From Asterochloris sp. CNOR1 (lineage: Eukaryota; Chlorophyta; Trebouxiophyceae; Trebouxiales; Trebouxiaceae), in contig OZ017748.1 of NCBI GenBank assembly GCA_963969365.1, positions 1,674,001-1,738,000 of the forward strand: a stretch of 64,000 bases of DNA. Reading direction: 5' to 3'. This document shows positions 1-11,683 of the stretch, piece by piece (within the stretch, counting starts at the first letter, position 1; every line of letters starts with the position of its first letter). The translations under genes and the position numbers were made by a program. The notes beneath the pieces are model-generated. The model saw only the letters and a list, made by a program, of their open reading frames with translations. It was not told the origin of the DNA and did no database searches.

Positions 1-3000
1 GCACACTCATCCCGTACAGCCATGATGCTGCTGTAGCATTTGGGGGTGGGCATCTCTGCTCATAGTCCTAACTCAGTCATGGAGAAGCCGTGCAGGTTGG
101 GCAACCAGTTGGCGCTGGTACAGGTGGCCTGTCTGCAGACCTCGGGGCACCGTTTGGCAGTTGTGGTGCTGGGCTGCAAGCTGCGTGACTCATGCACGAC
201 ATTCTGCCCTGCAGGTTGGCAACCGGATGGCGCTGGTGCAGGCAGCCCTGGCTGCAGATGCCAGTGCCCATGCCAACATGGGGGCCATCAGGGGCCTAGC
301 AAAGCTGCTGGACATCACAGGCCAGGACCAGGAGCTCTGCTTCCATGCAGCCCACGCTGCCCTACAGCATGGTGATGGCCCCTCAGCGCGCAGGCTGTGC
401 CTGCCACTTGTCGAGCGAAACTACAGGCCAGCCTGGTGCCTGGCAGCGGCCGTTGCCCGGGAGACGGGGGACTCGGCCTCCGACATGCGCCTGCAGCAGA
501 GGCTGCTGCACTTTGCGCTACTGCACTGCCCCAAGTCCCAGGTGAGGCCTGCACAGTTACTTGCCGCTGCTTAGATTTGCCACTGTGAACGTTGCAGTGG
601 TGCACTGCCCTTGTCTGTAGATGAGCCCTGCTATGCACTGCCTCACGTCGCAGGCAAGGCCTGCAGCAGCAGTTGCTCAGCTTTGCAGTGTTGTACTGCT
701 CCAAGCTGATTAGGCCTCCGCAGAGGCTGCTGCACTTTGCTGTGCTGCACTGCAACAACTGACAGTGAGGCCTGCACCTTCTGCCTTGGCATTGCTGCAC
801 TGCCCTGCAGGTGAGAGAGACCGCAAGGCACTGCCTGATGACTGCCATAACTGGAGCTGAGGCTGTGCACGGCACGCGGATGAGTCACAGTTGGCTGGTT
901 GGGGCTCTGCATGTGGGACTGCTGACAGAAGCAGAGGTCTCCAGAACACATGTTATATTATGTCATCAACTTCACTGCTGCAGATCTGTGGCCTGCTCAG
1001 CCACCTGGAGGCCCTGCACAGCCACACTGGGGGACGTAGCCTGCACCACAGCATGGAGGATCTAGAGCAGCTTCTGGGGGAGACCATCCATTCAGCCAGC
1101 AGCCCAGGTGAGCACATGCCATTCTGACAAGGAGCTACATTGGTGTGACCAGTCTCAAACGTCAGCTGAAGCTAAGCAAGCAAAATTGGTCAACAGCATA
1201 GTCTGTATGTTGATTGCTGAGGTGCACGAATGTGACAGGCTGTGCTGGTGACCAGCCTCTGATTACACACTTCAGCGGTACACCTTCCTGACAGTTGCCG
1301 AGCTGATGTCTCAGGCCTGACGCTTGCCCCATACAGGTGCTGCATATGCAGATAGCTGCCAGGAAGTGAGCTTGGCAGGTCCTTACCTCACAGCTGTGGC
1401 CTGCTGCCTGCACCTGCTGCGCTCTGGGGGCTGCGCGGCTCTGGAGGCCAGCTTAGCGCGCTGGCAGCACAATCCGGCAGGACACCGATGCGCACTGCTG
1501 GCGGGAGTCACCGCAGGGGCCCTGCAAGTGCGTGCTTGGCAAGTGGTGCATAAGCGCAGCTGCTGCTGGTTCGAGTGCCCAGAAGCTGCTATTTGAGGCC
1601 GGCCAGACATGGCTGTCATTCAGTACAATTCATATTGTGTGCGCTTCAGCTGCTGGGTGGCACCGTCTGGGGGGCAGGAGCATAACAGGCACTGAATTGC
1701 TGCAAGCGTGGTCCTTTCCTGTGGCAACATTGTGCATGGCTTGAGGTCAGTTGCCCAACGGTGTGTTTGCCCACTTGCGTTCTGTGGGACAGCGAGACCT
1801 CAAATGACCCACAGCGTTGCATGATCAACCCACACAGGTGTCTTCATGAGGTCCCTGGGCACAGCTCTGCAGTCAGCCTCCAGCAGGGAGCAGAGCACCT
1901 GAAACCACTTTTTGTCCCCCAGAATCATTAGGATGGTGCCCTGTGCAGGTGTTGCTGGGGCACAGCTCTGCCAGCAGTCTCCAGCAGGGGACAGAGGTCA
2001 TCCAGCAGCTCCTGGCCCAGCCCCCACAGGCTCTGGCGCAGCGTTGCCTGCAGCTGAAGCCTGAGGCACTGAACTCTGAGCAGCGCGCAGGGCAGCAAGC
2101 CTGCCGACAGCTGCTGGAGCTTGTGCGCAGTTCTGCAAATGTGCAGGTGGTGCAGGCTGTGCTGCCAGGGGTTGACCTGGCGCAGTTCACAGGTGAGGAG
2201 GCCAAGACTCTGTCAGGCACAAGCAGGCTGGATCAGAGTTGCTGCACAATCAGCAGATTCCCAGCTATTGGTGGGGGCAACAGTGCAACTGTTTGCACCC
2301 TGTATGCCAAGTATCATGGGTGGGAAGGTGTACTGCTGAACTTGACCCAGAGTGCTTGGGTGTAGCAAGCAGCGGGAGGCTTATCAGCCAGAGGAAGTGG
2401 TGTGCAGGTCATACAACACGCTGCAGGCAATTGAGAAGTCTGCTTGTGTGCGTGAAACTGCAGGGCAGAGTCAATGATGTCATCAATCTGCTTTGAGACC
2501 TGAGGTGAAGGGGCAATGGCCCCAGCCTTTCTGATCATGTGGCTGCTGCGTCAGCTCAGCATTCCATATGTCTGCTGCAGGCACAGGCGATGCTGCCGTC
2601 AGCTACAGGCTGCAAGCGCTGCTGAAACGCTGCCAAAGTGTGGCAGGCAAGCAGGGCCCAGGTCCTGAGGCAGAGGCCTTCCTGCAGCAGACCTTGCAGC
2701 TGGCAGAGCAGTACGGGGTGCCTACCTGGGAGCTGCTAACTGCATTTGTAACAGCTATGCTGGTACAGTGGCAGCACGAGGCAGCAGCAGTCAATGCTCT
2801 GGTCAAACGGCAGCTGCTGGTGCTAGTGCAGTGTCCCCGGCAGCTGCTGCGGTGCCTGCTGGGGGAGGTCTGGCCGGAGCTGCAGGGGCAGCGGGCTGCG
2901 CACGTGGGTACGGTGCTGCAGCTGGTGCAGGCGGCCCTGGCGCAGGCAGGGAAGCAAGCCCAGTCAGGTGTGGGGGCCTTGATCACTTGGGCGGTGGTGC

Positions 3001-6000
3001 CTGCTGGGGCAGTTGCTGCAGGTGACACTGGCGCAGGCAGGGAGGCAGGTGGAGTACGGTGCAACTTGTGGAGAGTGTCGGCAGTATGCCTGCTGTGCAG
3101 CAGCTGGTACAGGCATAGGCAGGCGGCAGGCCGAGACAGGTGGAGGGGGTGACAAGAATTTGAGCGGCAAGTGTGATGTGCGTACTGGGCAGGGTCCGGT
3201 ACCTGCAGCCACACGCAAGCTGCAGCCCCCCGTCCACCCTCCCAAGCAGGTAGCTTGTGTGACTGGCTGGCATGAGCCAACAAGTGCGTGATATTGTGCG
3301 TGTGTACCAAGAGCTGAACAGCGGGCAAGGTCAAGCAAGCGTGCTGCTGCAGGTGTTGGCGGCGATGCCACAGGTTCCGAGGCCGGGCAACAATCTGAAG
3401 GCGCTCATGCAGGCCTCCACAGCCCCAGCCTCAGCAGGCAAGCGGCGCTGGCTGCAGAGGCCTTGATGGGCTCTGGCCAGGCTGCACTGCCAGTGCTGTC
3501 TGACCTGATTGCCTTCTGCCGCGGGTGCGCAGACGCAGCCCCTGGCCTGGACGTCAAGCCCTTCCTGGAGGCTGTGCTTCTGCTTCACCAGGGCGCAGTG
3601 CTGCCACACATGCCAGACGTAGCAGCTGCTGAGGCAGCGACAGGTGCCAAGGCTGGACCCTTGCAGAACGGCAGCCCTGCCAGCGACAGCAGCACGCTGG
3701 ACATGGGCTGGGCTGGCCAGGAGCAGCAGGTGCTGCATGCAGCTGCCCCAAGCTGCAACAGCCGACACCAGGGCAATGGCACTGCTGCCCAAGAGCAGCA
3801 GCAGGGTGCTCGCTTGCACTCGCTGATGCAAATGGCTGCTAAGGAGCTGGCGGTTCATGCTGGCCTGGACAATGCTGATCAGCTGAGCAGTCTCCTGGAA
3901 GCCCTGCCCACAGGGCCTGCTGAGATGATGCTGCACGCCAGCAAGACTAGCACAGCAGCTTGGGACAATCTGCTCAGCAGGAGCGCTGTCCACGCCGCAG
4001 CAGTGTGCAGCGCAGCAGCTGAGGCTGCGGATTGGCCACAGGTCAGCACCTGCCTGCAGGATGCCTGGCATCCAGATGCAGCATGACATATCTTGCGCCT
4101 GCTGTGCGCCCCTTAGTCGATAGAAACCTGATCTTCTTGCAGCACAGCAGCTGCTCAGATGCACATGCAGAACTTGCATTCTGTCACCTGGATCTATGGT
4201 GCAAGCGCATTGGCGCCAGGTTGGCTTGCTTAGGCTGCCTGAAAGTGGGCAACAAAGTCACGATGCTCCCTGCAGCATGAGTTTGAGGAGCAGTGGAATG
4301 TAGCACGCAGGCTGCTGCTTCAGCTGAAGCCCAAGCATGCAGCCGCCACCCTGGCACACCTCCTGCTCAAAGGCCAGCATCCACTCCAACAACAAGTGGA
4401 GGTGAGGCAACAGCCCTTGCATGAGTAGCAGCAGTCTCTGGAAAGTCCACCCCTGCACAGGTAGTCGCACCCTGCGCAGCAGATACCAGTCAGCCATACA
4501 CATCTGATCAGGTGGCAGCGCCCTCTGCAGCAGGGCTAGTGGTCCATCACGCTGCATGATGGCGTCACTCACTGCAGCATGCACTGGTGTGCAGTTATCA
4601 GGCTTAATGAGCTGCCAAGCCGTGCACAGTCTTGTCAATACCTGGCCGCTGTGTCTGATGACAACACAGTTCTGCGCAGAACTGTGCATATGGCAGCACT
4701 CAGTACGCTACCCTCACTGCTTCTCACAACTAGCTGCTCGTGGTCTCCCTGCAGGCGCAGGCAGAGACAGACTCCTCAGGCTGGGGCAGAGGTGGGGCAG
4801 GTGTGGAGGATGACGGCGGCCTGCCCCCTGCTCCCCTGCTGTCATGGAGTGTCCAGCTGCGCATTGCCCGGGACGGCAGCAAGGTGCTGCACAAGCTTGG
4901 GGCCGGGCTGGGCGAAGGTGGCGTTGACGCGGCAGACAGGGACCAGGACATTCAAGCGCACAAGGTGGGGGGAAAGGGGATCTTGAGGGGGTCCTCAAAG
5001 CCTAATTTTGGCAGCTGGAGACTGGTGCTGGGCAAGGCTGAGGCTGACAGGGGCAGGGAGGGCCAGACGCTGCAGGCGGGTTGCGGCTGGTGCATGACGT
5101 ACTTCGACGTAAGTGGATGAATCTGACTGCATGTGCTGGATGCTATGCTGAGCAAGGCTGGCCATGAGGCTGACGCAATTAGGGCTGACGGGGGATAACA
5201 AGCCAGAAGCTGCACCGGGTGCGAGTGCTTTTTATGGAACTCCCTGCTGTGAGTCCCAGGTCTGGGGTCATTGCGCGCCGCTTAGCTTTGCGGTTGCCCT
5301 GAGGCTCTGCAGTGGCTGCTGCAGCGCTCTTGCAAGGGCGCAGCGGTGCTGTTGTGGGCAAAAGGGCAAAAGCTGGCGGTACAACTGCCACCTGCCCTGC
5401 AGGGTGTACAGGCCCAGATGAAGTTGCTGGCTCGGGCTCTGAAGCTTGCGCAGGAGTGTGCTGCAGCTTGCGAGCTGGGAGATGAGCAGCAGCAGGCGCT
5501 GCAAACCTGGATCGAAGGCTTGAGGTTCCCTTTGGGCAGCCAGCAGAGGGCTGGCTTTGCTGATGTGCTGCAAACCCTGGCAGCCGGCGCCTGCCCAGCA
5601 GCCGTCCTGCTGCATGCTGCCATCTCTGCTGACGAGCTGCTGTGTGAAGGCAGCAGCAGCAGCCCTAAGGCACCTTCTCAGGCTGCTGCCGCTGTCGGGC
5701 AAGCGCTGACGTCGGCACTTGGCTCTGTCCTCGAACAGCTAGCACACCCAGACACCGCTAGGTCCCCAAACCACTCCCAGGCTCAATGGAATAGCCTGCT
5801 TGCAGCGAGGAACATACTGTCCTCTTTGTCCAATTCAGAAGACCAGCACCCAAGTCACCTCAGCCCACCGTTATTTACACTTCTGGACCAGTATGTGGCA
5901 GAGTGGCGAGACAGCGCCTGGACCCAGCTGCAGCAGCACGCAGCAGCAGCATCGGATAGTGGCGCTCTGCATCCCAGCACCCTGCAACTGCTGGAGCTGA

Positions 6001-8644
6001 TGGCCGCTTTGCAGGGTGGCAGCAGCCAAGCAGGTGCACCTCCGCAGCACAACCCCGCAACATCAGAGCAGGGCAGAGCACAGAGCCTGCTGCTGGGCGT
6101 GGCAGGTGAGCCAAGACGTCATCTTGCTGCCCACTCTGCCACCATTAGGGCCCGGTGCAGCAGGCACACCACAGCAGGGGCCCACCACAGTAGACAGAAG
6201 TGCATCACACAGCCCGATGCAGCATGCACTAGGTGATTGGTGCCAGGTGAGCCCCGCTGAGCAGCATAGACCTACTCTGCGGGCCAATTTGTGGCAGGCA
6301 ATCCATGCCACGTTGTTGCTAACACCCTCCAAGCTGCCACTTCATCTGGGCATTGCAGCCAATCAGGTCTGTGTGTCAGTGCTGTGGCTCTTGTCTGCAG
6401 GTGCACAGCCCCTCCTCTGGGAGGGGTGGCAGCCCAGCAAAGCAGCCGGGCAAGCAGGGGCTGACCAGCGCCTGCTGCTGCTCAAGGTGCGCACGGCAGC
6501 GCTGGTGCAGCCCCTCTGGCAGGGGCTGCAAGTGGAGACAAACCAGCTGGACTCGCTGCAGGGAGCCCAGCAGCTGTGCATGCAGCTGCTGGGACAGGCT
6601 CACAGCGGGGAGCAACTTGAGGCGCTGCTCAGGCTGTTGGGCCCTGTGTGGGACTATGGCAGCCAATGGGAGGCGGCGCGGCTGCAGGTGGTCTATGCAG
6701 GCTCGTCAGCAGGCACATGCTATGTGATAGCACCAGAAACTAACTGCTTGGCCCTGTGTAAGACTTGGCTCTTTCTGGGAATCACCTCGCCATGGGTGGC
6801 CTGCTAAGGTGGGCATGGTTGATGGCTCTGCAATTGGCCATTGTGAATCCCCTGCCTGTGTTGGCAGCCAGGGGGGAGGCGGCACAGCTCCAGGTGGGCT
6901 GTTGTTAAAGTTGACAGGCACCTGGTGTGTGGAAGGGTCAGGAAGCTGCTTGGCCCTGTTCCAGACTACAGCAGCTTCTGGGAGGCGCCACAGCTGCATG
7001 GGGGGCAACTATGACTCTGCTTGGCCAGGGGCCGGCCTAGCCAGCACAGCAAGGCCTGAAGGCCGGAGCCTGCACAGCCTACAAGTGTGCTCATGCCTGC
7101 TCTGCCAGGCTGTCCGGGCGCTTGCAGCGGGAGGCGATGTGTTGCATGCTTGCCTTTCCTACTGCTATGGAGGCAGCATCAGCAGCTCTATGCTGAAGCT
7201 GGGCTGCTGACTCGCTGCTGCGGATGCATGTGCCAGAGGTGTGCAGGCAGCTGCCAAGATGCGCAGTGTTGCCTGCGCAGGCCAGCCTATGCTGCTTGGA
7301 GCCATTGCTCTGAATGGCCGCGACCAGCTGCAAAGGTGCAGAGAGTCACCTGCACAGCTTGAACAGCACAGTTTACAACCAGATCCCTGCTGAGTGACTT
7401 CACAGTGCTGCTGCTGCCCCTGCATGCAGGGAGACAGCGCCAGTGTCAGCGTGCTGCGCGGCTGCTCGCACCGCCGAAAATCACCTTTTGAGCCGGTCCC
7501 ACTAAGCATAACCTGTGAGTGCTAATGCTGCTGTTGGGTGCAGAAGAACAGCACCAACCTGAATGAGCTGCACAGCTGCTGGGCAGGGGTCTTCCAGCAG
7601 CTGCTAGCATGCGGGAGGGCTGAGCCAGTGCTGGCAGCCCTGGATGCTGCCGCTGCCAGGGAGGACCGGGGCCTCCAGCTGCTGATGACTCAGCAGGAGG
7701 CCTTGCACCTGACAGAGCAGGCTCAAAATCACGGCCTCCAAGGTATGAGCATCTGGGTTTGCAACCCGTGTGCTGCCCATCTGTGTGGAGTCGTCGCGCA
7801 CCTTGCTGGACAACAACTAGTCAAACGAGGCTGTGGCGCACCAGCATCTCCATATACACATGAGTGCAGCACTTGGGGCAGATAATGAGATGCATCCAGG
7901 GGCACACCTTGCAAGGTGACCACAGCATGTGTGCAGTCACAGTCCTGTGCATAGCCCACTCGGACCAGTCCAGTGTGCCTCCTGCTGCACGCAGCTTCGT
8001 GTGGGGCGCACCCCAGCCATCACGCCGCATCTGGCATGCCTTCTGTAGGCACTGGGCTGTGTTTGGCACCTAATCTTCATCATGTCACATGTCATGTGCC
8101 TCCTGCAGGCACCGCGCTGTGTCTGGCCCATCTGAGCCAGCACGCATCTGTGTGGCACAGGGCACTGCAGCATGCTGTGTCGCGACGGGAGCCATGGCCG
8201 CTCTCTGTTGCCCTGGACCTCATGGCCTGCCTGCTGGCTGCTGGCAGCCTGGCAGTCTGCGCCGCCAGCAAGCCCATGTTCGACTCGCTCATGGCAGCCC
8301 TGCTCAGCAAGCCGGCCCCTCCCCTGCTGACTGCGGAGCACGGGGCAGAGCAGCCTCGTGCCTGGCTGCTGCCCTCGGCTGCAGCTGCTTTGACGGTGGC
8401 TGGGCTGCAGGGGGACGCTGCAGCCATCGCTGCCCACCACTCAAAGGTTCACTCGGCCCTGTCTTTCTTCGGTGCGGAGTCCAGCCACCTGAAGCCCTAC
8501 CTGGCCGGCAGTGCAAGAGCTGCTTCCCGGTCCACCCCTGCCTTTTCGGCCCCCCTCTCTGTCCCTCACACCGTCATGCAGCTCTGCCTGCGCCTGTCTG
8601 CTGACTGCAAGAAGGCAATTGATGCCTTGAGTGCTACAACTTGA
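1..8644 (+). CDS. NBAS/Sec39-family (plant MIP2-like) ER tethering protein, 5' part missing
   Basis: NBAS/MIP2 proteins are large subunits of the NRZ/Dsl1 tether that receives Golgi-derived COPI vesicles at the ER. The exon at 215-541 (ending CAG/gtgagg, phase 0) encodes a block like the NBAS core: 'AWCLAAAVARETGD' then 'RQQ'-type residues and 'LLHFALLHCPKSQ', close to the remembered human 'LMAFALTHCPPSS'. The exon near 7541-7743 has 'LHSCWAGVFQQLLACGRAE', matching plant Sec39 'LHACWMEIFKKLVMASRFK'. Other exons seen: 984-1107, about 2583-2965, 3463-4049, 4276-4401, 4755-4966, 5403-6105, 6401-6690 and 8109-8644. The last ends in an Ala/Leu-rich helical stretch and TGA at 8642-8644. The gene starts upstream of the window. 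Plant homologues exceed 2,000 residues, which suits a gene this large. Many introns carry decayed exon copies. Family assignment is good; exact exon borders in the middle are not all resolved. Confidence 0.78.
90..270 (+). repeat. Exon echo: decayed copy of an exon start 119 bp upstream of the exon
   Basis: The acceptor and exon start at 207-270 (CCCTGCAG then GTTGGCAACCGGATGGCGC) is mirrored in direct orientation at 88-150 (CCGTGCAG then GTTGGGCAACCAGTTGGCGC). Similarity continues through a CTGGTRCAGG motif and CTGCAGA. The upstream copy sits inside the intron, or in an older exon edge, of the NBAS gene. Confidence 0.75.
493..780 (+). repeat. Triple exon-end/donor repeat in NBAS intron
   Basis: The exon end at 493-541 with its donor (AGAGGCTGCTGCACTTTGCG, then ACTGCACTGC and CAGGTGAGGCCTGCAC) recurs at about 667-717 and again at 718-780 (AGAGGCTGCTGCACTTTGCT, later CAGTGAGGCCTGCACC). 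The copies keep both exon and intron bases, so the repeated unit crosses the 5' splice site. A weaker fourth copy may lie at 590-660. Confidence 0.75.
1836..2010 (+). repeat. Exon echo before an NBAS exon
   Basis: The stretch at 1836-1903 (CAGGTGTCTTCATGAGGTCC, GGGCACAGCTCTGCAGTCAG, CCTCCAGCAGGGAGCAGAG) is a decayed copy of the acceptor and exon start at 1946-2010 (CAGGTGTTGCTGGGGCACAG, CTCTGCCAGCAGTCTCCAGC, AGGGGACAGAG). Spacing is about 110 bp. Confidence 0.7.
2917..3150 (+). repeat. Three decayed copies of an NBAS exon end
   Basis: The exon end at 2917-2968 (GGTGCTGCAGCTGGTGCAGG through GGCGCAGGCAGGGAAGCAAG) is followed in the intron by copies at about 3004-3060 (TTGCTGCAGGTGACACTGGC, GCAGGCAGGGAGGCAGGTGG) and about 3100-3150 (CAGCTGGTACAGGCATAGGC, AGGCGGCAGGC). 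Spacing is about 90 bp. Confidence 0.6.
6651..7010 (+). repeat. Repeated exon-end module in NBAS introns
   Basis: A block around GGAGGCGGCGCGGCTGCAGG at 6651-6695, the end of a recognisable exon, recurs at about 6859-6900 (GGAGGCGGCACAGCTCCAGG) and about 6963-7010 (GGGAGGCGCCACAGCTGCAT). The phrase TTGGCCCTGT near each copy is also repeated. Confidence 0.6.
7974..8165 (+). repeat. Exon echo before the last NBAS exon
   Basis: The acceptor and start of the last exon at about 8094-8165 (TGTGCCTCCTGCAGGCACCG, GCTGTGTCTGG, CCAGCACGCATCTGTGTGGCA) are echoed at 7974-8045 (TGTGCCTCCTGCTGCACGCA, CCAGCCATCACGCCGCATCT). A short second echo follows at 8043-8075 (TTCTGTAGGCACTGGGCTGT, then GTTTGGCACC). 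Confidence 0.65.
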
Positions 8645-10505
8645 AAAGGCTGGAATGCAGCCTCCATGCCAATATCCAGCGGTTTGTTCAATAGGGTCTT
8701 GAGGTGGAGCATGCAGGCAAAAGGGCTTTCGACCTGTTCAGCAGGTGTGTTCATACCTCTTGCAGTGCAAGCGCTACAGAGCATATAGTACATGCAGATG
8801 GGTTGTGTACATGTCTGAGTCGAGAGGTGAGGTGGGTGAATGGGTGTGCCCATGGCCAACGGCCTTCAGTGCCACAGCTGGCATGGAGCTCACCAGGGGC
8901 CCCCTGCATCACTTCCCATTACTGATGCGGCCTCCCGGCAGCGTCTGTTGCTGAAAGGCAGAGCATGCCCCCAACCTCTGGGTCCCACCACAGCTTGGCC
9001 CTGGAGTGCTGATGAGGCTGCTGCTAGATCTCAGAGGGGCCTCAGATGAATCCAAGGCCCTGGCAGTTAGAGAGTGGCGCCTTGGCACCACAGCAATGCG
9101 CTTGGACCGGGCTCTCAGGTGGGTGTGGTGTCAGGCAGCAGCATCGAGAGTCTGTGTCAGATGTGTAACAGCACAGTGCTTGTGGGGCACCATGCTGCAG
9201 CTCATATTGTGCAGTCGTCATCTGAATGTTCTCATCTCTGGTGTCCCTGCTAACCCCCTGCAGCTGCTCAGGAAGAGACAAGGCAAAGGGAGCATCGGCT
9301 GATGGGGTGCGGCAGGCCTTGGTTCTTTGATGTGCACATGCTAGCAAAAGTTGAAACCAAGTCCGTTCATTTGGTAGGCTCAAGTAGCTGTGACATCCTC
9401 TCTCCCCGTGGCTGGTCAACTGTCGAGAAAACAGCACTTCAACCCTCTCAAAACACAATTTTGTGCCAAAAGTCTTGTCAGGCCTGGCACCAGGCTGAGC
9501 GGAAAGCACACCTTCCTTATCCGGCGCTCACATTGTAGGCTTGACGGAGAAGAGAGTATCAGGAGCTGAGGCAACAAGCCCAAACTCATGGGCTGCTTGG
9601 ATGACCTGCCCAGCAGGTGACATGGCCTGCGAGCTTGCCTCACTGTTTTCTTGTGACCTCTCCGAGGCAATGTACCCTACATCACCTGTTGAACTTCCTG
9701 GAACTCCAGCCCCAAGAGAGGATGGGGTTAGGTGCTGGTGCCCTCAACAAGAATGCTGCGTGCTTCAGGCAATGAGCTTGTCGGCTGCCATACTTGCTTT
9801 GCAGTCAGCAGTGCCAGGCTGGAGCTCAGTCAATTGCAGCCCAAGACTCCAACGGTTTTGAGTGAGCCTCACATGCAGGGGCACTCTCATTCAAGGATCC
9901 AGCAGTGGCTCAACAGGTCTCATCTCAGCTGTGTGCCCATATGGCCAGAACTTTCGCTTGCATTGCAGGCATACAGCTGCAGCCGTCGGCAACCTCGCTG
10001 TACCAGTGGCTGCCGTATTTATGATGTGACAAATGAGCTCCTATGCTGCCATGTGCAGCAGCAACCTTGGAGCCCATTAGTCTTCAGTGAGCCTCTGCGC
10101 TGCCCTCACCATCAAACCCGACTCATCAGTGGCAGGGGAGTGCTCAACAAGCAGTCTGTGCTGCCATGCAGGGCACTCTTGTCTCAGCAGTGGTTGGGCA
10201 CATCCCCACCAGGCTCCAGTAGATGACAGTTGTTTGACCCGGGAGTGCATCTGTGCTTGCATCTGCAAGGACAAACTTGTCTCAGCAATGGCTGGGCAGG
10301 TGCCCATCTAGCCATTTGCACACCACGTGGCAGCTCAGAGACCCAAGACGGCTTCCAGTGCAAGCAATGAGCCTGTGTGGTGTCAGGTGCAGGGGTACAC
10401 TTATCTCAGCGTGGCATCCCATGCCCCAGACCGCCTGCACCTTAGGCAGTGAGCCTGTATGTTGCCGAATGCAGGGGCAACCTTGTGTCAGCAGTGGCAG
10501 GGCAG
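8645..10505 (+). other. Repeat-rich stretch: intergenic DNA and unresolved 5' exons of the SAP-domain gene
   Basis: No complete gene can be read here. A possible exon at about 9015-9118 encodes 'SDESKALAVREWRLGT' and ends AG/gtgggt; a possible continuation starts at 9264. From about 9774 to 10510 a module recurs roughly every 80-110 bp: GAGCCT, a TGCTGCCATGCAGG-like acceptor, GGCACTCTTGTCTCAGCAGT, GGCTGGGCAGG and a CATCAGGCC-like end. Copies are seen near 9774, 9858, 10083, 10158, 10250, 10367 and 10447. The last copy runs into the coding exon that starts at 10506, so the array may be decayed copies of that acceptor region. The true start of the downstream gene is probably inside this stretch. 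Confidence 0.5.
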
Positions 10506-11443
10506 GTGCTCATCAGGCCGCCCGCTCACTATGTGGCGGCCCACGACACCAGCCCCCCAGAGGACCAGGTGGTTCGCACAGACCCCGTCAGCATCCTGAG
10601 GCGCTGCCTGCTTCAGAAGACTAAACGGGAACAGGACAAGAAGAAACAGGAGCGGAGCAAGGCTGCTGCAGAGCGGAGCAAGGAAAAGGGCAAGGCTGCA
10701 GCCAAGCCCACAGCAGACAAGGGGAAGAGGTGGGTGCAGGGCAGGGGCTGGCGCTTGAGAGTAAGGCCTTGATCAGCACCACTTCTGGACTGCTACTGGG
10801 GCTGGGCAACGGCATGGATCTCCTGCATAGCTCCTCAAGGGTTGGGCAGAAGCATTGGCAGATCAGGGCGAAAAGCAGGTGCACAGCAGAGGCTTTTCAA
10901 TGTTTGTCAAATTATGGCTGTGACTCACAACAGGCGGTCTCTGCTGGGCTTCTGCGCAGCAGCTGAGGTCACGCTGTTATAGCAGCCGCGCCTCCACTGA
11001 TTTGTAATCCTCTGGCAGAACGCCATTGCACCTGTGCCCCCTGCAGGCCAGCTGTGTTATCTGATGAGCCTGGCCCCAGCAATAAACGGCCGCGTCTCGA
11101 TTCAGGGCCATCAGCTTCAGGTGATTTGCCAAGTCTCAATGCCTGCTGGCAGCAGCATAGCTGAACCTCTGCTGGCGGCTGTTGCAGTGCCTGGCCCGGC
11201 ATTCTCATGCTTCTGTGCGCTGCAGAGTCACAGTCATACAGCAAAGGAGAGCTCTCTTCTAAGACGTGCAAAGCACTTCAGGTAACGCCCTGTGCAATTT
11301 TGCTAGCCATTGTTATGCAGACAAAAGAGCAGCAGTTGTATGACATTGCCTGATCTGCACTGCAGGAGATCTTGAAAGGCCTTGGTCTGAAAGCTACAGG
11401 CAAGAAGGAGGAGCTTGTAAACCGAATACTTGAATCACAGTAG
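10506..11443 (+). CDS. Nuclear protein with C-terminal SAP domain (3' exons)
   Basis: Four exons join in phase: 10506-10729, 11047-11120, 11226-11281 and 11366-11443 (TAG). The first encodes a Lys/Glu-rich segment ('KTKREQDKKKQERSKAAAER'). The second has an NLS-like 'NKRPRLD'. The last two encode a SAP motif split by an intron: 'SYSKGELSSKTCKALQEIL', then 'KGLGLKATGKKEELVNRI'. SAP motifs bind DNA and occur in nuclear proteins of repair, transcription and chromatin. The NLS-plus-SAP ending resembles the end of Ku70, but no Ku core or von Willebrand-like domain is visible upstream, so I do not call it Ku. The 5' part is unresolved (see 8645-10505). Confidence is high for the SAP end and low for identity. 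Confidence 0.62.
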
Positions 11444-11683
11444 CAAATGCACCACACCTCTGAGCATTTCTGGCCTGACGTGCATAATGGCAGAGCCAGG
11501 GCTTGCATAGAGTCTGCAAGCTGACAAAAGTGTAAGTTTCAGACAGTGTTTTGATCACCACACTGGCAGCCTGCTGCCAACAGGCTGTTAGCAACGGCCT
11601 TGAGCAGTGGCACTCGAGTGGCAGCTTGATCCGATCAAGTCAAAGTTCACTGCCCCCTTTGGAGCGCGGATTGTGCCGCAAGA

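Noticed and set aside
10506-11443. Ku70, because of a KRP-type NLS followed by a SAP motif at the C-terminus
   Set aside because: No Ku core, beta-barrel or von Willebrand-like domain can be read upstream, and the preceding exon is a Lys/Glu-rich helix unlike Ku.
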